Notes: a model not told the origin generated them from the sequence alone. DNA of 37,454 bases from Bacteroidales bacterium (GCA_017437755.1 JAFRXI010000061.1:1-37454), one strand, 5' to 3'. Shown: positions 9,989 through 18,669, counted from the stretch's first letter. Made by a program: numbers and translations.

Positions 9989-11674
9989 ATGCTGAACCTG
10001 CTTACACAAAGAGATACCGCCGGGGCCATTTTCATCCTGGCAATCGCCATAGCCGCAGGCCTTTACCTGGGCAAATTCAAAGTCAAGGGAATCTCGCTCG
10101 GAAGCACCTGGATACTGTTCGTGGGTATCCTCATGGGGCATCTCGGGCTCAGGATCAACCCCATGATGCTGTCGTTCATAAAGGACTTCGGGCTTATCCT
10201 GTTCGTCTTTGCCATCGGCCTTCAGGTGGGGCCCGGTTTCTTCCATTCTTTCCGGAAGGACGGACTTCCCATGAACCTCATGGCGCTGGGACTCGTCATC
10301 CTCTCTGTCGTCACAACGTATGTCATCCATCTTGTGAGCGGGGAGAACCTCGGGATCATGACCGGCATCATGTCCGGTGCTGTGACCAATACTCCAGGTC
10401 TCGGCGCGGCACAGCAAACCCTTTCCGACGCCGTATCGATGTCGCCTGAAAGCGCCGCCAAGGTCTCCGACGCAGCCTACGGCATCGCCTCGGCCTATGC
10501 AGTGGCATATCCGCTCGGCGTCCTGGGAGCCATCGCAGTCCTGCTGCTGTCCAAGGCCGTTTTCAGGGTCAACATCGACAAGGAGAAGGAGATGGCTTCC
10601 AAAAACGATGACGATGAAGGCAACGCCTACCGCCTGGTATGCCAGGTCGAGAACCCGGCCCTGTTCGGGAAAACCATCCACGACATAGTGGGCGGAGATA
10701 ACACCGACCACCTGGTCATCGCCCGGATGAAACGGGGCGACAAAGTGTTTTTCCCCGACCTTGACCTTCCCCTCCAGGAAGGCGACAAACTCCTGATTGT
10801 CACCGACGTACAGCATAAGGAGAAAGTCCGGATTATATTCGGCGAAGAAGTGCCGGTAAACATGAATGAATGGCGGCCCATGGGCACCAAGCTGGTGGCC
10901 AGCCGCCTTTCCATCACGGATTCGTCCATCACCGGAAAGAGCCTGCGCAAGCTGGACGTCCGCCGGAAATACGGAGTGACTGTCACCCGCATCCTGCGTT
11001 CCGGAGTTGACCTCCAGGCCGATGCCGACCTCATCCTCCAGGTGGGCGACAGCATGAAGGTGGTGGGCTCCGAGGAAGGGATCGCGCGCCTTGCCCGCCT
11101 GGTGGGCAACGAGCCCGAATCGCTGCACAAGCCAAACCTCCTGCCCATCTTCCTGGGGATAGCCCTGGGAGTTCTGCTGGGCACCCTCCCCATCCGGTTC
11201 CCGTCCATGCCCCAGCCCCTCAAGCTGGGCCTTGCCGGCGGTCCCCTGATCGTAGCCATCCTGCTGGGGCACTTCGGACCCAAGCTCAGGATAACCACCT
11301 ACACCGCCCTCAGCGCCAACCTCATGATCCGGGAGATCGGCATCTCTCTCTTCATGGCTGCCGTGGGCCTGGGTGCAGGGAAGAGTTTTGTGTCATCGCT
11401 CGTGAACGGCGGATACATGTGGGTCCTTTACGGAGCCCTGATCACCCTGATTCCGATGACGATTGCAGCCCTTGTGGCCCGCTACGCCCTTAAAATGGAC
11501 TTTTTCAAGATTTGCGGACTCCTCGCCGGCGGAACCACCGACCCGGCCCTCCTCTCCTTCACCGAGCAGATGTACGGCAGCGGCCGCATCGCGGTCAATT
11601 ATGCTACGGTCTATCCCCTGACCATGTTCCTCAGGGTCGTGGCCGCGCAGGTAATGATAATGATAATGTTATAA
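9989..11674 (+). CDS. AspT/YidE/YbjL-type putative antiporter with two RCK_C domains
   Basis: A 561-residue inner-membrane protein of the aspartate:alanine exchanger (AAE) family. Two homologous membrane halves flank a cytosolic region of two TrkA-C/RCK_C domains (about 205-380). The duplicated substrate-region motif can be seen twice: SGAVTNTPGLGAAQ near residue 130 and AGGTTDPALLSF near 515. Family members exchange dicarboxylic amino acids or related anions, but the substrate here is unknown. Four bases separate its stop from the M49-like lipoprotein gene, so the two are likely co-transcribed. The C-terminus is very short after the last helix (VMIMIML). Confidence 0.88.
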   Translation: MLNLLTQRDTAGAIFILAIAIAAGLYLGKFKVKGISLGSTWILFVGILMGHLGLRINPMMLSFIKDFGLILFVFAIGLQVGPGFFHSFRKDGLPMNLMALGLVILSVVTTYVIHLVSGENLGIMTGIMSGAVTNTPGLGAAQQTLSDAVSMSPESAAKVSDAAYGIASAYAVAYPLGVLGAIAVLLLSKAVFRVNIDKEKEMASKNDDDEGNAYRLVCQVENPALFGKTIHDIVGGDNTDHLVIARMKRGDKVFFPDLDLPLQEGDKLLIVTDVQHKEKVRIIFGEEVPVNMNEWRPMGTKLVASRLSITDSSITGKSLRKLDVRRKYGVTVTRILRSGVDLQADADLILQVGDSMKVVGSEEGIARLARLVGNEPESLHKPNLLPIFLGIALGVLLGTLPIRFPSMPQPLKLGLAGGPLIVAILLGHFGPKLRITTYTALSANLMIREIGISLFMAAVGLGAGKSFVSSLVNGGYMWVLYGALITLIPMTIAALVARYALKMDFFKICGLLAGGTTDPALLSFTEQMYGSGRIAVNYATVYPLTMFLRVVAAQVMIMIML

Positions 11675-11678
11675 CGAT

Positions 11679-13283
11679 ATGAAAAAGTGTTTGTTCCTTG
11701 CAGCCATCGCCCTTGTGGCGGCTGTCTCCTGCAACGAATCCCCCAAATCCCCCTTCAACCGCAGCGTAGCCGACTACGCCGTAGTCAATATCGAGACACC
11801 CGACCTCAGCGGCATATCCGACAACGGGAAGGAAGTGCTTAACCTCTACCGCTTTGCCGCCGACGAGGCCGACGCCATATATTGGGAGCAGTATTTCGGC
11901 GACAAGCAGGCCCTGCTCGACAGCATCGCCGACCCCGTCCAGAAGACCTTTGCACAGATCAACTACGGCCCCTGGGACCGTTTCACCGGCAAATCCTTCG
12001 TGGAAGGTTATTCCGACTGCCCTCCCGGAGCAGGATTCTACCCTGCCGACATGACCGTCGAGGAGTTTGAGGCCTGGGACAACCCCCTCAAGAACAGCCC
12101 CTATACCCTTGTCCGCCGCAACGCCGACGGCTCCCTCGAGACCGTGTGGTATCACGACGCCTACAAGGAGCATCTGGAGAAGATTGCAAAATATCTTGCC
12201 GCCGCAGCCGACATCACCATCAAGCCCAGCGTCAAGAAGTACCTCGAGGCAAAGGCGGATGCCTTGCTTACCGACAATTACTACGAGAGCGGCCTGGCAT
12301 GGCTTGACATGGACGACAGCAAGATGGACCTGGTGATCGGCCCCGACGAAGCCGCCGACGACCAGCTGATGGGCATCAAACGTTCCTATGAGGCGTTCGT
12401 CCTCCTGAAGAACGAGGCCAGGACCAAAGAACTCATGCAGTATGTCTCGCGTATCCAGGACTTCCAGCAGGATCTTCCCGGAGACCCGGCCTACAAGACC
12501 TTCCAGCCCGGAGCCGGCTCCAACATCTTCTCCTGCGACGCCCTGTATTATGCCGGAAAAGCCAATGCCGGCGTGAAGGTCATCGCCCTGAACCTTCCGT
12601 TCGACGCCGATGTCCAGCGCGAAAGGGGGACCCGCACCATCCTCCTGGAGAATATCCTCAACGCCAAATACAACCATATAGTGGCCCCCACCGGTGAGAT
12701 ACTGCTCTCGCCCGAGTCGGTGGAGCACCTTTCGGCCGACGCCTTCTTCTGGAATACCGTATTCCGTGAAGTCGCCCACGGACTGGGCGTAAAGGAGACC
12801 GTCAACGGGAAGGGCAGCGTGGAAGAGGCGCTCCAGAAAGTCGCCCCCACCCTTGAGGAAGTCAAGGCCAATGCCGCAGGCGTGCTGATGGTATGCAACC
12901 TCCAGGCCCACTACGACATCCACCATATCTTCACCAAAGAAGATGCGCTCACCACATTCTTCGCCTCGCTGCTCCGTTCCGGTCGCTTTGGCGAGGGGTC
13001 CGCACTGGGCCGTGCCAACATAATCATCTACAATTATCTGCACGAGAAGGGCGCCTTCCAGAGGAAAGCTTCCAACAAGTATTCGCTCGACCTGGCAAAG
13101 ATGGAGGATGCCCTGTCGGAACTGACCGCCCTAGTCCTCAAGACCCAGGCAACCGGCGACCTCGGATTTGCCACCTCTTTCGAAGAGAGCTATTCCAAGC
13201 GCAGCGCAGACTTTGATGCCGACAGGCAAAACCTTGGTCTTGAGAAGGTTCCTGCCGACATCCGGTTCAACTTCCACAAATAG
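11679..13283 (+). CDS. M49 (DPP III)-like lipoprotein with altered zinc motif
   Basis: A 534-residue lipoprotein: signal MKKCLFLAAIALVAAVSC with the lipobox AVSC at residue 18. The C-terminal half matches the M49/dipeptidyl-peptidase III-like proteins common in Bacteroidota and also found in plant NUDIX-M49 fusions. The segment at 359-372 should carry the zinc motif HEVAHGLG, but reads R363-E-V-A-H367-G-L-G. The second motif L-E393-E394-V-K-A is present. Thus the presumed catalytic Glu364 and ligands His367 and Glu394 remain, while the first His is Arg (codon CGT). Activity is therefore doubtful: it may be a catalytically dead peptidase, a binding protein, or a one-base error. It follows the transporter by four bases. 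Confidence 0.8.
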   Translation: MKKCLFLAAIALVAAVSCNESPKSPFNRSVADYAVVNIETPDLSGISDNGKEVLNLYRFAADEADAIYWEQYFGDKQALLDSIADPVQKTFAQINYGPWDRFTGKSFVEGYSDCPPGAGFYPADMTVEEFEAWDNPLKNSPYTLVRRNADGSLETVWYHDAYKEHLEKIAKYLAAAADITIKPSVKKYLEAKADALLTDNYYESGLAWLDMDDSKMDLVIGPDEAADDQLMGIKRSYEAFVLLKNEARTKELMQYVSRIQDFQQDLPGDPAYKTFQPGAGSNIFSCDALYYAGKANAGVKVIALNLPFDADVQRERGTRTILLENILNAKYNHIVAPTGEILLSPESVEHLSADAFFWNTVFREVAHGLGVKETVNGKGSVEEALQKVAPTLEEVKANAAGVLMVCNLQAHYDIHHIFTKEDALTTFFASLLRSGRFGEGSALGRANIIIYNYLHEKGAFQRKASNKYSLDLAKMEDALSELTALVLKTQATGDLGFATSFEESYSKRSADFDADRQNLGLEKVPADIRFNFHK

Positions 13284-13287
13284 GGAC

Positions 13288-13326
13288 CCGCCGGAGTGGC
13301 GGATGTCTTGCGGCGCGCAGTTTTTT
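13288..13326 (+). terminator. Possible terminator after the M49-like gene
   Basis: Two small hairpins follow the stop codon: CCGCC/GGCGG (13288-13302) and TGCG/CGCA (13309-13319). The second is followed by G and six T. Stems are short, so strength is uncertain. Confidence 0.45.
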
Positions 13327-13374
13327 ATTCTACGAAAAAATGCGTATATTTACGCCGACAAGAACAAGCCGCCT

Positions 13375-13992
13375 ATGAAGAAAGGTTTCCTAAGTCGCTT
13401 AAGCGACATAACAAAGATCGGGAGTCGCGCCAGTTTTTCCGATGTTGAGCAGAAGATTACCAAGTACGAATATGGTTCCGATGCCTTTATGCAGATCTTG
13501 GCGAATCGTTACTCTTGCCACTCTTTTACAAATTATCCCGTCTCCGACTCCAAGTTAAAGATGATCCTGGAGGCCGGCCGGCTGGCGCCGTCCGCAAGGA
13601 ATCTCCAGCCCACCCGTATCTGGGTGGTCAGGAGTGAGGATGCGCTTGCCCGCCTCAGGACGGTTCATCCGTGCTACGGCGCACCGGTCGTCCTCATCGT
13701 GGGCTGCCGGAACGAAGAGGCCTGGGTCCGGGAAAGCGACGGAATCAATGCCGCAAAGACGGATGCCGCCATCGTCCTGACGCACCTCATGCTCACTGCA
13801 ACTGACGCCGGACTCGCCAACATGTGGATCTGGGACTTCGATCCCCGCAAGATACGGGAAGTCCTCCCCGAGACCAGGGAGCACGGAGTCTACGGCCTGC
13901 TTGCCATCGGCTACCCTTCCGACGGGGAAGGCCAGCCTACGGAACTTCATTCTGTCCGCAAGTCACTGGAGGACATGGTGATAGAACTCTAG
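13375..13992 (+). CDS. Nitroreductase-family FMN-dependent oxidoreductase
   Basis: A 205-residue protein of the nitroreductase fold, NAD(P)H- and FMN-dependent, typically dimeric. The family N-terminal segment RYSCHSFTNYPVSDSKL (about 45-61) and the FMN-binding APSARNLQP (about 70-78) are clear. The middle helix ANMWIWDFDP and the terminal LLAIGYP (about 180-186) are also typical. The chosen start is the ATG at 13375, which gives a 38-residue N-terminal extension. The alternative Met39 (13489) would give the usual family length of about 167. The reading frame is open upstream to 13168 but there it overlaps the previous gene. The first 185 bases are visibly less GC-rich than the rest and contain the palindrome GTCGCTTAAGCGAC. 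The substrate is not predictable. Confidence 0.82.
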   Translation: MKKGFLSRLSDITKIGSRASFSDVEQKITKYEYGSDAFMQILANRYSCHSFTNYPVSDSKLKMILEAGRLAPSARNLQPTRIWVVRSEDALARLRTVHPCYGAPVVLIVGCRNEEAWVRESDGINAAKTDAAIVLTHLMLTATDAGLANMWIWDFDPRKIREVLPETREHGVYGLLAIGYPSDGEGQPTELHSVRKSLEDMVIEL

Positions 13993-14101
13993 GAGCCGGC
14001 TATTGTCCCTGCCGGAAGTAGCCCGACATCGTCCCTCCCGCTTTTTCCAAAAACTTATTCCGAGCCCGGTGGAATCCGGGTGCTGGAATAAAAATAATTG
14101 C

Positions 14102-14109
14102 TATCTTTG
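14102..14109 (+). promoter_or_regulatory. Putative -7 box for the small gene at 14132
   Basis: TATCTTTG matches the Bacteroidota TAnnTTTG element and lies 22 bases before the ATG at 14132. No consensus TTTG box is obvious upstream. Confidence 0.6.
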
Positions 14110-14131
14110 CCCCGAATTAATTCAAACCGAC

Positions 14132-14413
14132 ATGAATCTTAGAGACATCAAGAAAGACATAGAGTACTTTGTGGGTGCTTTTGTCGACGACTGCGCGCTT
14201 TTCCTCAACGTCAACCCCGGGAAGCAGACCGAAAAGATTACCGACCTCATTGACAAGGCCGTGGACCTCTACAACGACCTGCGTGATTCCATCGGCAAGG
14301 CCGAGGGCAACAAAAAGGCATATTTTGACAATCTCCGCAAGGAGATGCTCACCAAGCTCGACGGCCTTTACGAAGAGCTGAGCGCCGCCGTCAAAGAAGG
14401 CGTGGAGAAGTAG
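14132..14413 (+). CDS. Small conserved-looking helical protein of unknown function
   Basis: A 93-residue, highly charged, apparently all-helical soluble protein beginning MNLRDIKKDIEYFVGAF. It has no signal peptide, membrane segment or metal motif. I do not recognise its family. The start at 14132 is supported by the TATCTTTG box 22 bases upstream; the reading frame opens earlier, but that part is promoter DNA. It stands alone: the nitroreductase ends 140 bases upstream and a strong bidirectional terminator (14431-14461) separates it from galE. Codon use and GC match the neighbours, so it is probably a real gene. Confidence 0.75.
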   Translation: MNLRDIKKDIEYFVGAFVDDCALFLNVNPGKQTEKITDLIDKAVDLYNDLRDSIGKAEGNKKAYFDNLRKEMLTKLDGLYEELSAAVKEGVEK

Positions 14414-14430
14414 GCTTGTCCTTAAAAGAC

Positions 14431-14461
14431 AAATGGGGTGGTCGTTCCGATCACCCCATTT
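14431..14461. terminator. Bidirectional hairpin terminator between the small gene and galE
   Basis: AAATGGGGTG pairs perfectly with CACCCCATTT around an 11-base loop in which further pairs can form (GTC/GAT). T-rich sequence follows on both strands. It lies midway between two convergent stop codons. Confidence 0.8.
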
Positions 14462-14480
14462 CATTTATAGTCAATTGGTT

Positions 14481-15518
14481 CTATTTGCCGGCGAGATGCT
14501 TCTCCCAAGCCCACGCCGCTGCCAGGGTATCCTCCACCGAACGCCCTGCCTTCCAGCCAAGGACCTTGTTCGCCAGGGAGGGATCGGCCCATATCGCGGT
14601 GACGTCGCCCTCGCGGCGGGGAGCAAACCGGTAATTGAGTTTCAGGCCGTTGACCTTCTGGAAAGCGTTCACCAGCTCCAGTACGGACACGGGACGTCCG
14701 GTGCCGATATTGTACACCTCGCAGCCTTCGGTCATCTTTCCGTCCATCATCCTCGCAACAGCGCAGACATGTGCCTTGGCCAGGTCCACGATGTCGATAT
14801 AATCCCTCTGGCAGGTACCGTCGGGGGTGGGATAGTCGTTGCCGAATATGGAGAGGCACTCCCGCTTCCCAATCGCGGTCTGGGTGATGAAGGGAACCAG
14901 GTTGTTTGGAACTCCCCTGGGCAGTTCCCCGATAAGTGCGGAAGGGTGTGCGCCGATGGGGTTGAAATACCTCAGCAAAATGCCCTTGATCTCACCGGGT
15001 GTGCCGGCCGTGGCGCGGACAGTGTCGCGGAGTATGTCCTCGCACATCTGCTTTGTGGCCCCGTAGGGCGAAGTGGCAGGCTTGCGCGGCGACCGCTCCG
15101 TCACGGGAACCACGTCGGGCTCGCCGTAAACGGTTGCAGATGAAGAGAATAACACGTTATGGCATCCATGGGCGCCTGCCGCCTCAAGAACATTGAGGAA
15201 GGAGCCCAGGTTGTTCTTGTAATACATCACCGGCTTTGCCACCGACTCGCCCACCGCCTTGAATGCGGCAAAATGGATGACGGCGTCTATCGGGTACTTG
15301 GCGAACAGGGCGTCGGCCGCGGCAGCGTCGCAGAAATCCGTCTTCTCAAAGGGAATGTCGTCGCGGCCGGTTATCTTCTTCACACCCTCAAAGCAGGTGA
15401 GGTCGCAATTGGACATGTTGTCGGCCACTACAACCTCGTAGCCGGCCTGGATAAGTTCAACGGTCACATGGCTTCCTATGAAGCCCGCACCGCCGGATAC
15501 CAAAACTGTTTTTTTCAT
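14481..15518 (-). CDS. galE: UDP-glucose 4-epimerase
   Basis: A 345-residue cytosolic short-chain dehydrogenase-fold enzyme that interconverts UDP-glucose and UDP-galactose using bound NAD+. The Rossmann signature GGAGFIGSH is at 9-17, the catalytic Ser is in FSSSATVYG (about 125-133), and the catalytic pair is Y152-G-A-T-K156. The C-terminal substrate region includes NIGTGRPVSVLELV and WKAGRSVEDTLAAAW. Start is the ATG at 15518; the open frame extends to 15887, but that stretch is antisense to dacB. The gene is expressed divergently from dacB from back-to-back promoters and ends at a bidirectional terminator. It supplies UDP-galactose for surface polysaccharides. Confidence 0.96.
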   Translation of the reverse strand: MKKTVLVSGGAGFIGSHVTVELIQAGYEVVVADNMSNCDLTCFEGVKKITGRDDIPFEKTDFCDAAAADALFAKYPIDAVIHFAAFKAVGESVAKPVMYYKNNLGSFLNVLEAAGAHGCHNVLFSSSATVYGEPDVVPVTERSPRKPATSPYGATKQMCEDILRDTVRATAGTPGEIKGILLRYFNPIGAHPSALIGELPRGVPNNLVPFITQTAIGKRECLSIFGNDYPTPDGTCQRDYIDIVDLAKAHVCAVARMMDGKMTEGCEVYNIGTGRPVSVLELVNAFQKVNGLKLNYRFAPRREGDVTAIWADPSLANKVLGWKAGRSVEDTLAAAWAWEKHLAGK

Positions 15519-15538
15519 ATCAGGAATCTTTGGAATTA

Positions 15539-15556
15539 CAAATTTAATTAATTTTG
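15539..15556. promoter_or_regulatory. Back-to-back -7 boxes for galE (minus) and dacB (plus)
   Basis: The minus strand has TAAATTTG at 15539-15546, 20 bases before the galE ATG. The plus strand has TAATTTTG at 15549-15556, 17 bases before the dacB ATG. Only two bases lie between the boxes, so polymerase binding at the two promoters should be mutually exclusive. A TTTG at 15529-15532 is 16 bases from the dacB box, shorter than ideal. Confidence 0.6.
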
Positions 15557-15573
15557 CGAAAAAGCAGTCCGCT

Positions 15574-17121
15574 ATGAGGAAAATCATAACTTCAGTGCTT
15601 TCAGCCGCCTTGTTCCTGGCAACGGTTCCTGCCATGGCACAGGCCCCGGCTCCCGCCAGAAAATCCGTCCGCAAGAACACCCAGGCCCAGCGATATGTAC
15701 GCATCCTGGAAAAGAACCGCGGGTTCGCCACCGCATCCTGGGGCGTGCTGGCACTGGACGCCAAGGGCGACACCCTGGCCGAATACCGCAGCCGCACCAA
15801 GCTGGTCCCGGCATCCAACATGAAACTGATAACGGCCGGGACAGCCCTGCACTCGCTGGGAGCGGATTTCAAGTACCAGACCACCATCGCATGCAGCGGC
15901 AGCGTATCGGAAGGCGTCCTCGACGGTGACGTCTATATCATCGGCGGAGGCGACCCCACCACCGCCTCAAAGGACTCCATCGCCATTCCGGCCGACGGCC
16001 TTTTCTGGAAATGGAAGACCTTCCTCCGCAGCAGCGGAATCGCCACCGTCAAAGGCCGGGTGATAGGTGACGGCAGGTATTTCGACGGCGCCCGGGAAAA
16101 CAGCACCTGGACCTACGACGATATCGGAACCGCCTACGGCACAGGCGGAAGCGGTCTTTCATTCTACGGCAACGCGCAGGACTTTGCCGTCAGCGCCGGG
16201 ACCTCCGCCGGAGCCCCGGTCAACATCTCGGTGGTATACCCCTCGACGCCCTGGATGAAGTACTCCCACCATGCCGTCACCGGGCCGGCCGGCACGGGGA
16301 ACAGCCTTTACCTCTTCACCACCGACCTCGCCCCGACCGGCGGGATACGCGGCACCTTCGCCCTGGACCGCAAGCCCAAGACCGAGGAGTTCTCCAACAA
16401 GTTCCCGGAAATGACCTGCGCCAGCTATTTTGTCAGGAACCTCGAAGGCAGCGGGATAAAGGTGGAAGGCGGATATGCCGACATCGACCCTGACGGCGAC
16501 GTCCGCGGCGGCGACTTCCTCAAGAAAGGCAGGGCCCTGCCGCCCGACAGTCTCAGGGTACTGGGCCGGTCCCAGTCGCCGGAACTATGGAAAATAGCCC
16601 TCGAGACTCTCCACCGCAGCGATAACTTCTATGCCGAAACCCTTTTCCGCACCATGGGGCTGAAAGCCTCAGGCACAGCCGTTTACGACAGCTGCAAGGT
16701 GGCCGTGGCAGATGTTCTGGACGCCCTCGGGAAGTTCCCTGCCGACGGAATCAGGATCGAGGACGGAAGCGGCCTTTCGAGGAGGAACTACCTTTCGCCG
16801 GAATACATGACCGCCTTCCTCGGGGCAATGAAACGCTCCCCCGCCTACGCCTCGTTCCTCAAGACGCTCCCCTCGCCCGGCAGCAACGGTACCCTGAAAC
16901 GGGTCCTGCCCTCCGAACAGCCGGCGCTTAAGTCCAGGATAAAGATGAAAAGCGGATCTATGGACGGAATCCTCTGCTACAGCGGCTACATCCTGCCCTC
17001 CGACGGCAAAGCGGAAGACGCCATCGTCTTTTCCATAATGACCAACAACTGCACCCTCCCGGTGCCGCAGGTCAGGGCTGCCATCACCCGCATAATCGCC
17101 CTGCTGGCTGCAGGGAACTGA
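15574..17121 (+). CDS. dacB: D-alanyl-D-alanine carboxypeptidase/endopeptidase (PBP4 type, family S13)
   Basis: A 515-residue exported penicillin-binding protein with signal peptide 1-22 (ending VPAMA). It acts on peptidoglycan stem peptides in the periplasm. The three active-site motifs are S81-N-M-K84 (S-x-x-K), S349-D-N351 (S-x-N) and K459-S-G461, where the family usually has KTG; Ser for Thr is a mild, tolerated change. A large insertion between motifs 1 and 2 is typical of S13. Start is the ATG at 15574, just downstream of a TAATTTTG box; the longer frame from 15478 would overlap galE. The stop is followed within six bases by structured repeat copy 1. Confidence 0.93.
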   Translation: MRKIITSVLSAALFLATVPAMAQAPAPARKSVRKNTQAQRYVRILEKNRGFATASWGVLALDAKGDTLAEYRSRTKLVPASNMKLITAGTALHSLGADFKYQTTIACSGSVSEGVLDGDVYIIGGGDPTTASKDSIAIPADGLFWKWKTFLRSSGIATVKGRVIGDGRYFDGARENSTWTYDDIGTAYGTGGSGLSFYGNAQDFAVSAGTSAGAPVNISVVYPSTPWMKYSHHAVTGPAGTGNSLYLFTTDLAPTGGIRGTFALDRKPKTEEFSNKFPEMTCASYFVRNLEGSGIKVEGGYADIDPDGDVRGGDFLKKGRALPPDSLRVLGRSQSPELWKIALETLHRSDNFYAETLFRTMGLKASGTAVYDSCKVAVADVLDALGKFPADGIRIEDGSGLSRRNYLSPEYMTAFLGAMKRSPAYASFLKTLPSPGSNGTLKRVLPSEQPALKSRIKMKSGSMDGILCYSGYILPSDGKAEDAIVFSIMTNNCTLPVPQVRAAITRIIALLAAGN

Positions 17122-17126
17122 TAATT

Positions 17127-17246
17127 GTTACCTGTCTCTGTTTCGAAACCATATGCACCCGCGCATGTAGCGGGAGGGGCCCCCTGCCGCAAGGCTGGGA
17201 GGGACGAGGCCGAAAGGCCGAGGGTGGAGAAACAGAGACAGGTAAC
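17127..17246 (+). repeat. Structured repeat element, copy 1
   Basis: The element fills the gap between dacB and radA, which converge. Perfect 18-base inverted arms (17127-17144 and 17229-17246) enclose a core nearly identical to copy 2 at 20878-20996. Inside are hairpins CCCGC/GCGGG (17158-17174), CCCTGCC with GCAA loop (17182-17199, one mismatch) and GGCC-GAAA-GGCC (17208-17219). The core contains GCGCATGTAGCGGGAGGGGC and GGACGAGGCCG. It could be a structured RNA, a REP-like element or a large terminator. The family is not one I can name. Confidence 0.75.
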
Positions 17247-17251
17247 ACTAC

Positions 17252-18622
17252 CTAATTTCCGAACAGGGAGCGGACAAGGGCGGCGATGTCGGCAACCTTG
17301 ACAATGGTGATGCCGTCCACCCCGTGGTCTACCTTGGAATACTGCGACACGTATATCTTCCTCAGGCCCAGGCGCGAAGCCTCTCCGGCCCGCCTTTCCA
17401 CCTGCGGCACCGGACGGATCTCACCGCTGAGGCCGACCTCGCCGGCGAAGCACACGTTCCTGGGCACCGGAACGTCGAAATTCGACGACAGCACTGCGGC
17501 GATCACGGCCAGGTCGCAGGCTGGATCGTTTATCCTCATTCCGCCCGCCATGTTCAGGAACACGTCCTTCTGCGCCAGCTTGAAACCGGCCCTGCGCTCC
17601 AGTACGGCCAGCAGCATGTTGAGCCGCCTCACGTCAAAACCGGTGGCGGAGCGCTGCGCGGTGCCGTAAACTGCGCTGGAAACCAGGGCCTGCACCTCGA
17701 AGAGGAACGGTCTGGCCCCGTCCAGCATCACGCTGACGGCGGTGCCGCTGAGATCCTCGCCATGGAACGGCATCAGCATCTCCGACGGATTCTCCACTGT
17801 TCTCAGACCGGTACCCGTCATCTCGAATACGGCGAGTTCCGACGTTGATCCAAAACGGTTCTTGATGCTGCGGAGTATCCTGTAGGCACCGCGGTTCTCG
17901 CCCTCGAACTGCAGGACCACGTCCACAATGTGTTCCAGGACCTTGGGCCCGGCGATGGAGCCCTCCTTGGTGATGTGGCCTATGAGTATCACCGGTATCC
18001 CCGAGCCCTTTGCAAAACGGAGCAGGCTGGCGGCCACTTCCTTTATCTGCGACACGCTCCCGGCTGTGGATTCCACACCGTTGCAATACATGGTCTGCAC
18101 CGAGTCCACTATCATCAGGTCAGGGGCAATCCTCTGGGCCTCAGACAGTATGCTGTCCATAAGGGTCTCGCTGTAGATATAGCATCCCGAGGAATCGCCT
18201 CCAAGGCGGTCGGCCCTCATCCGGACCTGGCGGACGCTTTCCTCACCGGTGACATAAAGTGTCCTGAGCCCCGGGCAGGAAAGAGGGATCTGGAGCGACA
18301 GGGTGGACTTGCCGATCCCCGGCTCGCCGCCGATCAGCACCAGGGAACCCTTGACGATTCCCCCTCCGAGTATCCTGTCGACCTCGGCACTGCCCAGCGA
18401 AATCCTGTCCTCGCCAACCTCTTCCACGGCCGACAGGGCCATGGGAGACCTGCCCTCGCCAGGTATTGAAGCAGACAGCACCTTCTTTCCGGTTGAAGGT
18501 CCTGAAGGCTGTTCCACCATCGTATTCCACTCACCGCAGGACGGACACCTGCCCATCCATTTGGCGCTCTCGTTGCCGCAATTGGAGCAGAACCAGAGAG
18601 TCTTTGTCTTTCCCGTTGCCAT
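17252..18622 (-). CDS. radA: DNA repair protein RadA (Sms)
   Basis: A 456-residue cytosolic RecA-like ATPase that promotes branch migration during recombinational repair. It has the N-terminal zinc finger CSNCG...CPSCG (about 9-32), Walker A GGEPGIGKST (about 95-105), the RadA-specific KNRFG motif (about 253-257), and a C-terminal Lon-protease-like domain containing GEVGLSGEIRPV. All elements are intact and the length is standard. The ATG at 18622 (MATGKTKTLWFC) is preferred over a start five codons upstream, because the zinc finger normally begins near residue 10 and a promoter-like TATCTTCG overlaps the longer start. Confidence 0.96.
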   Translation of the reverse strand: MATGKTKTLWFCSNCGNESAKWMGRCPSCGEWNTMVEQPSGPSTGKKVLSASIPGEGRSPMALSAVEEVGEDRISLGSAEVDRILGGGIVKGSLVLIGGEPGIGKSTLSLQIPLSCPGLRTLYVTGEESVRQVRMRADRLGGDSSGCYIYSETLMDSILSEAQRIAPDLMIVDSVQTMYCNGVESTAGSVSQIKEVAASLLRFAKGSGIPVILIGHITKEGSIAGPKVLEHIVDVVLQFEGENRGAYRILRSIKNRFGSTSELAVFEMTGTGLRTVENPSEMLMPFHGEDLSGTAVSVMLDGARPFLFEVQALVSSAVYGTAQRSATGFDVRRLNMLLAVLERRAGFKLAQKDVFLNMAGGMRINDPACDLAVIAAVLSSNFDVPVPRNVCFAGEVGLSGEIRPVPQVERRAGEASRLGLRKIYVSQYSKVDHGVDGITIVKVADIAALVRSLFGN

Positions 18623-18626
18623 GACG

Positions 18627-18634
18627 CGAAGATA
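18627..18634 (-). promoter_or_regulatory. Putative -7 box for radA
   Basis: The minus strand reads TATCTTCG, seven of eight to TAnnTTTG, ending four bases before the radA ATG at 18622. That predicts an almost leaderless mRNA. It lies directly after the terminator of the upstream gene. Confidence 0.45.
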
Positions 18635-18635
18635 C

Positions 18636-18669
18636 AAAAAAAAGATATTGTTCCTTTGGGGACAATATC
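18636..18669 (-). terminator. Strong intrinsic terminator of the mini-lipoprotein gene
   Basis: On the minus strand an 11-base-pair stem (GATATTGTCCC paired with GGAACAATATC, one G-T pair, four-base loop; 18644-18669) is followed at once by eight T (18636-18643). It sits between the small lipoprotein gene and the radA promoter. Confidence 0.88.

Noticed and set aside
9950-13043. Long minus-strand open frames of 440 and 470 codons
   Set aside because: They lie antisense to the AspT-like transporter and M49-like lipoprotein genes and show no domain or signal features of their own.
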